Below are positions 8,897 to 19,063 of a stretch of DNA of 64,000 nt, in pieces. The stretch is from Granulicella sp. 5B5. Its GTDB lineage: Bacteria > Acidobacteriota > Terriglobia > Terriglobales > Acidobacteriaceae. Positions within the stretch are counted from its first letter, which is position 1, and every line of letters begins with the position of its first letter. The notes under the pieces are model-generated. The model ran no database searches, was not told where the DNA came from, and was given only the letters and a program-made list of their open reading frames with translations. The stretch covers positions 3,224,001-3,288,000 of the forward strand of contig NZ_CP046444.1 in assembly GCF_014083945.1 (NCBI RefSeq), in the 5' to 3' direction. The position numbers were made by a program, and so were the translations under genes.

Positions 8897-11800
8897 ATGA
8901 AACGCCAGCCTGTAAATCACACCGCCCATAAGTTTTTGATCGCACTTGTCTTCTTTTTCGGTCTCTCGCTGGCAGGTACGTCCCTATCCGCCGGTCAAGC
9001 CACGTCGAGCGGCACCGTCGTCGGCAGCATCACGGACCCCAGCGGGGCTGTTATTCCGGACGCTACGATCACTGTCACCGACATGGCGTCCAAAAGCGCC
9101 CGAACGACCGTCTCCAACAAAGCAGGCCAGTACATCGTTCCGGACGTGCCGCCGGGAACGTATGACGTGAAAGCAACAAGGGCCGGATTCTCAACGGACG
9201 AGATTCCCGACATTACCGTAAGCGTCGGTTCTCAAACGACAGCTAATTTCAGGATGACGGTGGGAGCGGAGAACACCACCGTAGAAGTCACAGCTTCCAA
9301 TGCGGATCTGCAGACGATGAATGCATCGACCGGAACAACAGTCGATCCGTCGATGGTCCAGGCATTGCCCACAATCGGGCGCGAGGTCGCCACTTTTACG
9401 ACCATGCAGCCGGGCGTCACGCCTGGAGGAAATGTGGCCGGCACCACCACCGATCAGGCGAGCTTCACCCTCGACGGCGGCAACAACTCCAATGATATGG
9501 ACGGAACGCTGACAACCTACACCACGTCCTACGCCACTTCAACCACCGGCGGGTTCCTTGGAGCGGCTCCGCAGGGAACAATGCCTATGCCACAAGACAG
9601 CATTGAGGAGTTCAAGGTGGCCACGACCGGCCAGACGGCTGACTTCAACAACTCTTCCGGCTCTCAAACGCAGGCCGTTACCAAGCGCGGCCGCGACAGA
9701 TGGACTGGCACCGTATATGAGTACTACCTTGACAACAACTTCAATGGAAACACCTGGCAGAACAACTTTCCAGGAACTGGCTACACCCCCAAGCCGAGCT
9801 ATCACTTCAGTCGCTTTGGCGCCGCCGCTGGTGGGCCCATCGCGCCGAAGTTCCTCGGCGGTAAAACCTACCTGTTTGCTAACTACGAAGGCTTCCGGTA
9901 TCCGCTCGCGAGTACCTATGAACGTACAGTTCCATCTTACGAATATCTTCAGCTCGGCCAACTCAGCTTTACCGGCACAACATACTCCGCTGCGCAGCTC
10001 AAGGCGGCCGATCCACGTGGACTCGGCATGAACCCTGTGCTCACGAATTTCTACAAAACTCAGCTGCCTGTTGCCCCCGTGGGCGATGCGGGTTCTACTG
10101 GAGCGGATGGCACGAAGTATGCTGGCAGCTTCGACAAGAGCTGCGGCGGACTTTCTACCACACTATGCGACAGCAATAACACCATTGGCTATAAAGCCAA
10201 TGTGTCGACTCCCCAGAGCAGCAACTTTCTGGCCACGCGTCTCGACCATGACTTCGGCCAGAAGTGGCACTTCATGGCGAGCTATCGCTACTACGAGTTG
10301 GTGAACTCAACCACCAATCAAATCGACATCGGTGGCGCGCTGCCCGGCGATACGATAGGAGTGCCTAAGGCTGTTGCACCGCACACGCAGGCACCGTGGT
10401 ATCTCGTTGTCGGCCTCACCACAAATATCAGCGCCTCGCTCACAAATGACTTCCACTATAGCTTTCTCCGTGACCAATGGCAGTGGACGGACGCAAATGC
10501 GCCTGCACAGGTAGCTGGTGCAGACGGAGCTATTGAGCCGCTGGGTGAATACGCCAATACCGTCCTGTCCCCTTACAACGTGAACTCGCAGAGTATCCGC
10601 GTCCGCACCTGGGACGGCAAGGATAATTTCTTCAGCGACAACCTGACTAAGTTGAAGGGCAATCATCTCATCCAGGTCGGCGGTCAATTTCAGCATAACT
10701 CCGACTACTTCTCGCGCAGCGACAATGGCGCCAGCATCAACTTCACCCCGACCTACCAAATCGGCGACAGCAGTGGCGGCGGCAACATCGGGTATACAGG
10801 TGGCACACCGGGGACCGCAGCTTGCACAACTGGTACGGGGCTCAATTGCGTCGGCGCAGGTACAGCCGCGAATGCCCGTATGCTTGACACCTACTACGGC
10901 CTCGTCACTGACACGCAGGTTGCGAATAGCTACTCCAACGCCGGTGGATCGCTCAGCTTGAACCCGTCGCTCACTCCTGCGATCGGACACGCCAGCATCC
11001 CGTACTACAACATCTACGCAACGGATACGTGGCATGCCAAACCGAGCCTCACGTTCAATCTTGGACTTAGCTATGCCATCGAGATGCCGCCCACTGAGCG
11101 TAACGGCACGCAGGCCATCTTCACGGATGCCACAGGCAATCCCATCCGTATCGAGCAGTGGCTTGCGTCCCGCAAAGCAGCCGCACTGAGCGGCCAAATC
11201 TTCAATCCTGAAATCGGCTATACGCTGATCAAGAACGTACCGAGCGGCCGCAAGTACCCATACGATCCTTACTATGGCGCGGTCAGTCCAAGACTATCGG
11301 TCATCTGGAACCCCAACTTCAGCAACGCATTTCTCCAGAAGCTCTTCGGCAACGGCTCGACTGCCATCCGTGGCGGATACGGTCGAATCTATGGCCGTGT
11401 CAACGGCGATGCTCAGGTACTTCCGCTTCTCGCCGGTCCCGGACCGCTTCTGGCTACGCAGTGCAAGTACGCGCAGTCTGCGACCACTGGAGCCGGCGGC
11501 TGCAACCAGAGCAACTACAACGACACCACAGCATACCGTTTCGGACCGGATGGCCTTTCCCCTCTGTTGGCGCCAGGTGGCGTTCCTGCAACGCTACCAC
11601 AGCCCTTCCATCCCGGCTTCGATGGCCCTGGCGTGTCTCTTTCACCAGGCGTCGATCCCTCCATGCGTCCCAACGACGTCGACACATTCAACCTCTCCGT
11701 GCAGCGGCAGATCAATCGCCACATGCTGGTTGAGGTCGGGTATATCGGGCGTATCGTCCATCACGAGTTCATGCAGTTAAATCCGAACGTAGTTCCCTAC

Positions 11801-13015
11801 ATGCTCTCGCTTGGCGGCCAGAGCTTCGAGTCGGCATACCTGGCAATCGAAACGGCATTCAACTGCACAACAACAGCGAGTCAGTGCGCCAAGAGCGTTG
11901 CGCCCACGGCTACGGTCACGCCGCAGCCCTTCTTCGAAGCCGCGCTCGGAGGAGCCGGATCAGCCTATTGCTCAAAGTATTCGAGCTGCACCGCGGCGGT
12001 CGTCGCCAAACAAACTGCAGCCTTCCGTGCACAAAGGGTCTTCGGCCTCTGGCAGGCTTTGGACAACAATGTCAACGGCGCCAATGGCGCGGGCTTCGTC
12101 TTCGCAAGAAGCCTGATGGGTACCGCAACATCTAACTCCACATATGGAGCTGCCGGCCAGATGGTTTCGGGCGTCAGCTCTGATACTCCTATCGGACATA
12201 GCAACTACAACGGCGGCTATGTCTCCTTCAAAGCGAGCAGCTTCCACGGCCTCACCGCTCAGGAAAACCTCACCTGGTCCAAGGCCCTCGGCCTCGGCGC
12301 CAACAATCAGTCAAGCAGTGGCACCGTTGCAGAGGACAGCTTCGATATAAACAAGCAATACGGTCGCCAGGCCTTCGATCAGCGAATCATCTTCAACACC
12401 TTCATCGTCTATGAAACCCCGTGGTATCGCTCGCAATCCGGTATCATTGGCCGTCTCGCCGGGGGGTGGACACTGTCCCCCATCGTTACAGCCGGCACTG
12501 GACAGCCGCTGCAGTGCACAACCAACAACAGCGGACAAAACTTCGGTGGTGAAGACGGTGCAAACTTCACCGATAACGAGAACTGCATCTTCAACACACC
12601 ATATACCGGCGGCGCTCACACGCATCGCGGCGTCACAGGCGGCATGGATTCTAACGGAATCGCGGTGGGCACCAATACCAAGGGCTCCGGTGCGGCTGCG
12701 ATCAATATGTTCACCAATCCCGTGGCTGTCTTTGACAGCGTGCGCGCTCCCATTCTCGGCCTCGATGCCGGCAACGGAGGCAGCGGCGCCATCAGCGGCC
12801 TCGGCTATCTCAATCTCGACTTCAGCGTGAAGAAGAGAATCATGATTCACGAGAGATACAGCCTCGAGTTATCCGGCGTCTTTCAGAACGTGATGAACCA
12901 TCTCGACTTTGCGAATCCCAGTCTAAGTCTTCAAAGCGCCGCCAGTTGGGGCGTCACCAAAACCCAGGGCAACGCTCCCCGTCAATTCCAGATGGGTGCA
13001 CGCGCCTACTTCTAA
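8897..13015 (+). CDS. very large Oar-like TonB-dependent receptor
   Basis: Outer-membrane receptor of 1372 aa. Signal peptide ends near residue 33 (LSAGQA), followed by a carboxypeptidase-regulatory domain (SSGTVVGSITDPSGAVIPDATI), a plug with SFTLDGGNNSNDMDG and the segment PQDSIEEFKVATTGQTADFNNSSGSQ, then a long barrel ending in Phe (GARAYF). ATG 8897 is chosen over an in-frame ATG at 8870 because AAGGGGG lies 5 nt upstream and the signal peptide begins there. Such Oar-type receptors are expanded in acidobacteria and are often linked to polymer use, but the ligand is unknown. Its 5' leader is over 500 nt long. Confidence 0.88.
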   Translation: MKRQPVNHTAHKFLIALVFFFGLSLAGTSLSAGQATSSGTVVGSITDPSGAVIPDATITVTDMASKSARTTVSNKAGQYIVPDVPPGTYDVKATRAGFSTDEIPDITVSVGSQTTANFRMTVGAENTTVEVTASNADLQTMNASTGTTVDPSMVQALPTIGREVATFTTMQPGVTPGGNVAGTTTDQASFTLDGGNNSNDMDGTLTTYTTSYATSTTGGFLGAAPQGTMPMPQDSIEEFKVATTGQTADFNNSSGSQTQAVTKRGRDRWTGTVYEYYLDNNFNGNTWQNNFPGTGYTPKPSYHFSRFGAAAGGPIAPKFLGGKTYLFANYEGFRYPLASTYERTVPSYEYLQLGQLSFTGTTYSAAQLKAADPRGLGMNPVLTNFYKTQLPVAPVGDAGSTGADGTKYAGSFDKSCGGLSTTLCDSNNTIGYKANVSTPQSSNFLATRLDHDFGQKWHFMASYRYYELVNSTTNQIDIGGALPGDTIGVPKAVAPHTQAPWYLVVGLTTNISASLTNDFHYSFLRDQWQWTDANAPAQVAGADGAIEPLGEYANTVLSPYNVNSQSIRVRTWDGKDNFFSDNLTKLKGNHLIQVGGQFQHNSDYFSRSDNGASINFTPTYQIGDSSGGGNIGYTGGTPGTAACTTGTGLNCVGAGTAANARMLDTYYGLVTDTQVANSYSNAGGSLSLNPSLTPAIGHASIPYYNIYATDTWHAKPSLTFNLGLSYAIEMPPTERNGTQAIFTDATGNPIRIEQWLASRKAAALSGQIFNPEIGYTLIKNVPSGRKYPYDPYYGAVSPRLSVIWNPNFSNAFLQKLFGNGSTAIRGGYGRIYGRVNGDAQVLPLLAGPGPLLATQCKYAQSATTGAGGCNQSNYNDTTAYRFGPDGLSPLLAPGGVPATLPQPFHPGFDGPGVSLSPGVDPSMRPNDVDTFNLSVQRQINRHMLVEVGYIGRIVHHEFMQLNPNVVPYMLSLGGQSFESAYLAIETAFNCTTTASQCAKSVAPTATVTPQPFFEAALGGAGSAYCSKYSSCTAAVVAKQTAAFRAQRVFGLWQALDNNVNGANGAGFVFARSLMGTATSNSTYGAAGQMVSGVSSDTPIGHSNYNGGYVSFKASSFHGLTAQENLTWSKALGLGANNQSSSGTVAEDSFDINKQYGRQAFDQRIIFNTFIVYETPWYRSQSGIIGRLAGGWTLSPIVTAGTGQPLQCTTNNSGQNFGGEDGANFTDNENCIFNTPYTGGAHTHRGVTGGMDSNGIAVGTNTKGSGAAAINMFTNPVAVFDSVRAPILGLDAGNGGSGAISGLGYLNLDFSVKKRIMIHERYSLELSGVFQNVMNHLDFANPSLSLQSAASWGVTKTQGNAPRQFQMGARAYF

Positions 13016-13025
13016 ACATCCACGA

Positions 13026-13062
13026 CTAAGCCCACGACCAGGAGTTCTGGCCGTGGGCTTAG
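13026..13062. terminator. bidirectional hairpin between converging genes
   Basis: CTAAGCCCACG / CGTGGGCTTAG, 11 bp perfect, 15-nt loop, between the receptor stop (13015) and the end of the convergent GntR gene (13080). Confidence 0.7.
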
Positions 13063-13079
13063 CAAACCCTCAAACGCCT

Positions 13080-13763
13080 CTACTGTTCGGCCGCAATCAC
13101 CTCATCGCGGGACTTCTTCTCCAATGCCTCCAGCAGCCGGTTCCTCACATAGACAATGTGATCTTCCATCGCCGCCTGGGCCTTTTCTCGATCGATGGTA
13201 GTAAGTGCTTTGTAAATCCGCCTATGTGCCAGCGGCGAGCTCGTCGCCGACAACTCGTACGACTTATAACGGCAGAGCAGGCTTTTTTGCTGAATATTTT
13301 CAAACACGCTACACAGCTCATCATTGTCCGTCGCCTCGGCGATCAGGCGGTGGAAACGTAAATCCTCTTCAACGTGGGCTATGCGATCACCCTTTTTCAA
13401 AATGATCTCAGTGCGTTCAATGCTGTCTTTCAGGCACTGCAACAGCTTTGGAGTAATCTTCGCCGTGGATATCGAATGCAGCTCCAGCACAACACGCAGG
13501 TTGAATAGATCGCTGATCTCTTTCGCCGCGAACTCGCGTACAAAAGCCCCTCGGCGGGCTTCTATGCGAATGAGTCCCTCAGCCTCCAGCCGGTTCAACG
13601 CTTCGCGCACAGGCGATTTACTGATGCCGAGCTGCGAAGCGATAAACTCTTCTGTCAATCGAAATGACGGCTCGAAGCTGCCAGTCAGCACGCTCTTCTT
13701 GATGCTGGCGTATGTCATCTCGGTAAGATTGGGTATCTTGCGAAGCTCGCGCAATTTTGTCAT
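13080..13763 (-). CDS. GntR family regulator (FadR/FCD type)
   Basis: DNA-binding transcription factor of 227 aa. The N-terminal winged helix-turn-helix (FIASQLGISKSPVREALNRLEAEGLI) is typical GntR, and the all-helical C-terminal part with the conserved Arg/His pattern (LRVVLELHS, FHRLIAEATDND, HRRIYKAL) is the FCD ligand domain. ATG 13763 is preferred; a TTG at 13817 would add 18 residues. It is divergent from thrC, and the 107-nt gap holds CTTG-N5-CAAG (13805-13817) and a CTGATAtCTGATA direct repeat (13848-13860) as possible operators. Effector unknown; FCD regulators usually sense small organic or sugar acids. Confidence 0.85.
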   Translation of the reverse strand: MTKLRELRKIPNLTEMTYASIKKSVLTGSFEPSFRLTEEFIASQLGISKSPVREALNRLEAEGLIRIEARRGAFVREFAAKEISDLFNLRVVLELHSISTAKITPKLLQCLKDSIERTEIILKKGDRIAHVEEDLRFHRLIAEATDNDELCSVFENIQQKSLLCRYKSYELSATSSPLAHRRIYKALTTIDREKAQAAMEDHIVYVRNRLLEALEKKSRDEVIAAEQ

Positions 13764-13870
13764 GAGAAATAAGTATGGAGCAAATATTGCCGTTTGCCCT
13801 AAAACCTTGTCAGGCAAGCATCATAGCAGTTCCAAATCTGTTCCCAACTGATATCTGATACATTATCGAC

Positions 13871-15094
13871 ATGCCAGCCATCTCACATTTTGCGTGTTCT
13901 TTGTGTGACGCTACGGTCTCAGCCGCAGCCCCCGCCACAGTCTGTCCTGTCTGCGCAGGAAGCCTCTATGTGCGTTACGATCTGAGCTCGCTGATTGGCA
14001 CGGACCCTTCTTCGGTGGTGGCCGGCACCGCCGGTGCATTGAGCTCAAGAGCGTGGAGGGGTCTGTGGCGATACAGCGCGGTCCTTCCTGACGTAGCGCC
14101 CGTCACACTCGGCGAAGGTTGGACGCCGATTCTGCCGAGCCGCCGAAATCCGAATGTGCTTCTGAAGGAAGAGGGCGCCAACCCTACGGGGACTTTCAAG
14201 GCCCGCGGCCTGGCACTCGCCGTTACCATGGCGAAGCACTATGGACTGCGCAAACTCGCGGTTCCGTCCGCAGGCAATGCTGGGGGAGCTCTGGCAGCCT
14301 ACGCTGCTGCCGCTGGTATCGAGTGCCACGTCTTCATGCCCAAAGATGTGCCGATGGCTAACCAGGTCGAAGGGGCTGCATACGGCGCCAACGTCACGCT
14401 GGTCGATGGCCTTATCTCGGACTGCGCAAGGATCGTCAATGAGCGCAAGGAAGCTGAAGGCTGGTTCGACATCTCCACTCTTAAAGAACCGTTCCGTGTC
14501 GAAGGTAAGAAGACGATGGGCTATGAGCTCGTAGAGCAGAACGGCTGGAAGTATCCCGACGCCGTCTTCTATCCAACCGGCGGTGGTGTCGGGCTCATCG
14601 GCATGTGGAAGGCCTTCGAAGAGATGGAACAGCTCGGTTGGGTCTCCGGGACTCGCCCTAAGATGATCGCCGTGCAGGCATCAGGCTGCGCTCCCGTCGC
14701 CCGCGCTTACCGCGAAGGCCAGGACGTAAGCACCATGTGGCAGAACGCGGCGACCTTCGCGGCTGGGCTTCGCGTACCCAAGCCCTACGGTGACCGCATT
14801 ATTTTGAATATCGTGCGCCAGTCCGGCGGGCGGGTCATTGCCGTCTCTGACGATCAGATTTTGAGCTCCCTCAAGGACTGGGCTTCGAACGAAGGTGTCC
14901 TGCTCTCCCCGGAAGGAGCAGCGGCTACGGCTGCCTACGACGTTCTCATTCAAGATGGCTTCCTGAAGCCGTCGGACAAAGTTGTCCTCTTCAACACGGG
15001 TTCCGGCAATAAGTACACAGATGTTCTCTCAGAGTCATTTGGCCTGAACAAGTCCTTGCAGGAAACAACAGGCACGGCCGCTCTCGCACACTAA
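13871..15094 (+). CDS. thrC: threonine synthase (PLP-dependent)
   Basis: Converts O-phospho-L-homoserine to L-threonine. The 407-aa product starts with a small zinc-ribbon-like Cys set (CSLCDA...CPVCAG), then the fold-II PLP core: ligand segment EGWTPILPS, PLP-lysine in NPTGTFKARG, SAGNAGGALAAYAAAAG, the Gly-rich phosphate loop PTGGGVGLIG and the late NTGSGNKY. Length fits the short threonine synthase class. It is divergent from the GntR gene rather than next to thrA or thrB. A related PLP lyase cannot be excluded, but the overall pattern fits threonine synthase best. Confidence 0.85.
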   Translation: MPAISHFACSLCDATVSAAAPATVCPVCAGSLYVRYDLSSLIGTDPSSVVAGTAGALSSRAWRGLWRYSAVLPDVAPVTLGEGWTPILPSRRNPNVLLKEEGANPTGTFKARGLALAVTMAKHYGLRKLAVPSAGNAGGALAAYAAAAGIECHVFMPKDVPMANQVEGAAYGANVTLVDGLISDCARIVNERKEAEGWFDISTLKEPFRVEGKKTMGYELVEQNGWKYPDAVFYPTGGGVGLIGMWKAFEEMEQLGWVSGTRPKMIAVQASGCAPVARAYREGQDVSTMWQNAATFAAGLRVPKPYGDRIILNIVRQSGGRVIAVSDDQILSSLKDWASNEGVLLSPEGAAATAAYDVLIQDGFLKPSDKVVLFNTGSGNKYTDVLSESFGLNKSLQETTGTAALAH

Positions 15095-15256
15095 CTCAAT
15101 ATTGGCCGCTGCCTGGCGGGATCGATCTTTCGCAGAAGCTGTAATAGAGTTGATTTACCTTCGCGCTTCTGAGTAATTCGTCTTTTGCTTTATTCGTCTT
15201 CGCTTTATATAGATGCAGCTGTTCCACAGTCGTCAGTCTCCGCTACGACGGTGAAC

Positions 15257-15283
15257 AGGTGTCAGCCCCGTCCGCTGACACCT
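15257..15283 (+). terminator. hairpin between thrC and the peptidase gene
   Basis: AGGTGTCAGC / GCTGACACCT, 10 bp perfect, 7-nt loop, no T-run. The rest of the 262-nt gap shows nothing else. Confidence 0.4.
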
Positions 15284-15356
15284 TCATGGTCGTCGGCAAC
15301 AAGCTCTCAAGGCTTCAATCTTCAGACATCATCAGCCTCAGACAGGAGCGATTCTC

Positions 15357-17996
15357 ATGAAGAAGCTCGGCATTTTATTTCTGCTTGCGCTCACATTTGC
15401 CACACAGGCGGGTGCCCAGGCGAAACACGTAACCACTCCGGCGGAGCAGTTCGGCTTCGAGCCGGGTACAGACCGCAAACTGGCCGACTGGAAAGAACTG
15501 GTCGCGTACTACCAGAAAGTCGCCTCCCAGTCGGATCGTGTCCGCTTCCAGGTACTTGGCAAGACGATGGAGGGACGTCCCTTCGTCATGCTCACGGTCT
15601 CCTCGCCGGAGAACCTCGCGCACCTGGCGGAATACAAGGAGATCGTCACAAAGCTCTCCGATCCTCGGACCACATCGCCCGCTGAAGCAAAGTCCCTTAT
15701 CGCCAAGGGCAAAACGGTGATGATCATCACCTTCAACATCCATTCAACTGAGATCGCAAGCTCGCAGACGGCGCCGCTGTTTCTTTACCGTATGGCGACC
15801 TCGAACGACCCGGAAGTCCTGAATGAGCTGAAGAACACCATTCTGCTTCTGATTCCTTCCCAGAACCCTGACGGCGAACAGCTCGTCGTCGACTGGTATA
15901 AAAAGACGCTCGGCACACCGGCCGAAGGCTCCAGCCCGCCCGTCCTCTACGCCAAGTACGTTGGTCACGACGACAACCGTGACTGGGTCGGCCTGACTCA
16001 GCTCGAAACGCAGCACACCGCGAAAGTCATCAACGAGTGGCATCCGCAGATCCTGTACGATCTCCACCAGCAGGGAGCGAACGCACCTCGCCTTTACCTT
16101 CCCCCTTGGGTCGATCCCATCGATCCCAACGTCGATCCACTTCTCGTCTTCTCCATGAACGCCCTCGGCATGCGTACAGCGCATGACGTCGCCTCGACCG
16201 GAAAGACCGGTGTCCTCGTCCACGGCGTCTATGATTTCTGGTCGCCGTTGCGCGACTACATCTCGCTCCACAACGGCCTTCGCATCCTCACCGAATCGGC
16301 GAGCGCCAATCTGGCTTCACCGATTGACATGCCGTTCGACCGCCTTGGGACTGGAATCGGTTACGACGCAAAGGTGGCCGCCTGGAACTTCCCCTCGCCA
16401 TGGATGGGCGGCGTCTGGCACATGGGAGACATCGTTGCCTACCAGATGGACGCTCTCGAGTCTCTGACCAGGAGCGCCGCCATCGACCGCGAGCAGTTCC
16501 TCTCGGACTTCTACAAGGTGAGCGACCACGCTGTGCACCCGGTATCCGGCCCGTATGCCTATGTCTTCTCCCCGAAGCAGGTCGATCCCGCGATGGCTGT
16601 AAAACTCGCCAAGACACTCTTCGACGCAGGTGTCGAAGTGAGGCAGTCAACAGCTCCATTTGAAGCGGGCGGCAAAAGCTATCCCGAAGGAACTTACATC
16701 GTCGAGCTGGACCAGCCATTTCGTGCCTTTGCCAAGACAGTGCTTGAGCGCCAGAAGTATCCTGACATGCGCGAGTACCCCGGTGGCCCGCCGCAGCGTC
16801 CGTACGATGTCGCAGGCACGACTCTGCCGCTCTTCTACGGTGTGGAAGCGGACGCCGTTGATGCCAAGTTCACTGCACCCGCGAAGCTGCTCTCTTCCAT
16901 CACCCCACTCGTCGGCCATGTAGCACCGCCTTCGAGCAAGGGATACATCCTGAACGACATGAGCAACAGTAGCCTCTATGCTCTCTTCTCGCTGCTGTCG
17001 GAGGGCGTCAAAACATACCGCCTCACCGGCTCAGGCTATGCTCCGGGCACTATCTATATCCCCGCACAGCCCGGTTTGGAGCCAAAGCTCGAAGCTGCCG
17101 CAAAGCGCTTCGCCGTCGACTTCAAACCCGCCACTGGCACTGTCAGCGGCAGCGCTCTGGAAATGAGGACTCCACGAGTGGCTCTTTACAAGAGCTGGAC
17201 CGCTTCGCTCGACGAAGGCTGGACACGCTTCGTCTTCGATACAAACGGCGTTCCCTATAAAACTGTCGTCGACGCGGACATGCGCAAAGGCCACCTGAAA
17301 GATCAGTTCGACGCGATCATTCTCCCCGACAACTCCCCCGGCGCTATCCTGTCCGGCCGCGCATTTGGCGGAGGTGGCGGCCGTGCCGGTGGCCGCGCAC
17401 GCGGTGGTGCGGGGAGCGCCGCGGGTGCAGGCGCTCCGGCAGCGAACGCCGCGTCGGAGCGTGGCAACATGCCTCAGGTTCCACCCGAGTACCGCGGCGG
17501 CCTTGGCCCTGAGGGCACCGCTGCGCTGAAGGAGTTCCTCAGCGAAGGCGGAATCGTTATCGTGCAGAACAAGGCTTCCGACGTCTACGCCACAAGCGAC
17601 GACCCCACCTTCCAAAATGCCCTGGAGGGCGTGCCTCCGCGCGACTTCTATTGCCCCGGCTCTATCCTTCAGATCACCGTCGACACATCCAACCCGATAG
17701 CCTTCGGTTCAACGCCCACCGTGCCGGTCTTCTTTGAGACTGGGCCGACCTTCAAGCTCTCCGGAGACGCGAAGTCCGTCGGTCACTACACCAGCGATCA
17801 TCCGCTCCTCAGCGGCTGGATTCTTGGTGGTCAGCACTTGGACGGGACCTCCGCTATTGCAGATGTGCCCGTGGGCAAGGGCCAGGTCATCGCCTTCGGC
17901 TTCGTCCCCATGTATCGCGGTCTTAGCGAAGTCACGTACAAGTTCGTATTGAACGCCATGCTGTACTCCGGTTCAACGCCCACTTCAATCCAATAG
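15357..17996 (+). CDS. secreted M14-family zinc carboxypeptidase
   Basis: Large exported metallopeptidase, 879 aa. Signal peptide MKKLGILFLLALTFATQAGA, then the M14 catalytic domain: zinc ligands in NIHSTEIAS (His129, Glu132) and a third His in ILYDLHQQGAN. After the catalytic half comes a long C-terminal region containing a Gly/Ala/Arg-rich low-complexity insert (residues ~665-700), then a glutamine-amidotransferase-like tail. AGGAG lies 8 nt before ATG. Such proteins are frequent in acidobacteria and probably trim peptides in the periplasm or outside. It stands alone, closed by a strong hairpin. Confidence 0.85.
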   Translation: MKKLGILFLLALTFATQAGAQAKHVTTPAEQFGFEPGTDRKLADWKELVAYYQKVASQSDRVRFQVLGKTMEGRPFVMLTVSSPENLAHLAEYKEIVTKLSDPRTTSPAEAKSLIAKGKTVMIITFNIHSTEIASSQTAPLFLYRMATSNDPEVLNELKNTILLLIPSQNPDGEQLVVDWYKKTLGTPAEGSSPPVLYAKYVGHDDNRDWVGLTQLETQHTAKVINEWHPQILYDLHQQGANAPRLYLPPWVDPIDPNVDPLLVFSMNALGMRTAHDVASTGKTGVLVHGVYDFWSPLRDYISLHNGLRILTESASANLASPIDMPFDRLGTGIGYDAKVAAWNFPSPWMGGVWHMGDIVAYQMDALESLTRSAAIDREQFLSDFYKVSDHAVHPVSGPYAYVFSPKQVDPAMAVKLAKTLFDAGVEVRQSTAPFEAGGKSYPEGTYIVELDQPFRAFAKTVLERQKYPDMREYPGGPPQRPYDVAGTTLPLFYGVEADAVDAKFTAPAKLLSSITPLVGHVAPPSSKGYILNDMSNSSLYALFSLLSEGVKTYRLTGSGYAPGTIYIPAQPGLEPKLEAAAKRFAVDFKPATGTVSGSALEMRTPRVALYKSWTASLDEGWTRFVFDTNGVPYKTVVDADMRKGHLKDQFDAIILPDNSPGAILSGRAFGGGGGRAGGRARGGAGSAAGAGAPAANAASERGNMPQVPPEYRGGLGPEGTAALKEFLSEGGIVIVQNKASDVYATSDDPTFQNALEGVPPRDFYCPGSILQITVDTSNPIAFGSTPTVPVFFETGPTFKLSGDAKSVGHYTSDHPLLSGWILGGQHLDGTSAIADVPVGKGQVIAFGFVPMYRGLSEVTYKFVLNAMLYSGSTPTSIQ

Positions 17997-18020
17997 CTTC
18001 ATTCCGAAGCTTCAAACCCC

Positions 18021-18070
18021 GACGCCAGGCCTCAGCCATCCACTCGATGGCACGAAGGCCTGGCGTCTTC
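18021..18070 (+). terminator. terminator after the peptidase gene
   Basis: Perfect 12-bp stem GACGCCAGGCCT / AGGCCTGGCGTC with an inner CCAT/ATGG pairing, followed by TTCTTG. Confidence 0.75.
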
Positions 18071-18238
18071 TTGTCCTATGTTCCAGGCTCATCTCTCGAC
18101 AGGTACTTGACCGGGGCTATCCGGCTTCAATGCTCGGTATCAACGCACCCACTCTTTCCGGCATACCAACAGATTCCACCTCTGGTACACTCACCCGGCA
18201 GCGCCTCGGCGCGCAACCTTCATCCCACAGGCCCTTCC

Positions 18239-19063
18239 TTGCGCATAGACGCCCATCACCATCTCTGGCACTACACTACCGCCGAGTACGGCTGGATCGA
18301 CGACACCATGCAGCCGCTCCGCCGCGACTTCCTCCCCGCCGATCTCGTTGAGGCCTGCGCGGCAGCCCACGTAGACGCCACCATCGCCGTCCAGGCCCGC
18401 CAAACCCTCGAAGAGACCCACTGGCTACTAGCGTTGGCCACAGAAAATCCGCTCATCCGCGGTGTCGTAGGCTGGGCCGACATCGCCGCCGCCGATCTTC
18501 CAGCAACCCTCGAGCCGCTCCTCGCGAACCCGCACCTCAAAGGCCTGCGCCACATCGTACAAGCCGAACCCGACGGCTTCCTCGACGACCCCGCCTTCAA
18601 CCGCGGCATCGAAGCCCTCACCCGCACCGGCCTCACCTACGACATCCTCATCTTCGCCCGCCAGCTCCCCGAAGCCACCCGCTTCGTCGACCGGCATCCC
18701 ACACAGTCCTTCGTCCTCGACCACATCGCCAAGCCATCCATCGCCTCTGGCGAAATCGCGCACTGGTCGGCCTCGATCCACGAACTGGCCCGCCGCCCCA
18801 ACGTCACCTGCAAGCTCTCCGGTATGGTCACAGAGGCGAACTGGCACACCTGGACTCCCTCCACCCTCAAGCCCTACTTCGACGTCGCCCTGGAAGCCTT
18901 CGGCCCCACCCGCCTCATGGCCGGCAGTGACTGGCCCGTCCTCAACGTCGCCTCCACGTACACACAGTGGTGGCAAACGCTCGACACCTGGCTCGCTCCG
19001 CTCTCTCCCGACGAGCGCGTACAGATCGAAGGCCGCACCGCCGCCCGCGTCTACCACCTCTAG
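18239..19063 (+). CDS. amidohydrolase, L-fuconolactonase-like (COG3618)
   Basis: Predicted metal-dependent lactone hydrolase, 274 aa. The N-terminus RIDAHHHLW is the metal motif of this amidohydrolase group, with later His in HIVQAEP and DHIAKP and the terminal Asp in MAGSDWPV. Members hydrolyse sugar lactones such as fucono- or rhamnonolactone, or similar rings. The frame is open back to 18047, but homology begins at residue 1 only from the TTG at 18239, which I take as the start although its ribosome site is poor. The last 4 nt overlap the convergent TetR gene. No sugar genes adjoin, so the substrate is open. Confidence 0.75.
   Translation: MRIDAHHHLWHYTTAEYGWIDDTMQPLRRDFLPADLVEACAAAHVDATIAVQARQTLEETHWLLALATENPLIRGVVGWADIAAADLPATLEPLLANPHLKGLRHIVQAEPDGFLDDPAFNRGIEALTRTGLTYDILIFARQLPEATRFVDRHPTQSFVLDHIAKPSIASGEIAHWSASIHELARRPNVTCKLSGMVTEANWHTWTPSTLKPYFDVALEAFGPTRLMAGSDWPVLNVASTYTQWWQTLDTWLAPLSPDERVQIEGRTAARVYHL

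Noticed and set aside
15185-15685. 166-codon open frame overlapping the M14 peptidase start
   Set aside because: Runs out of frame through the peptidase signal peptide and shows no pattern.
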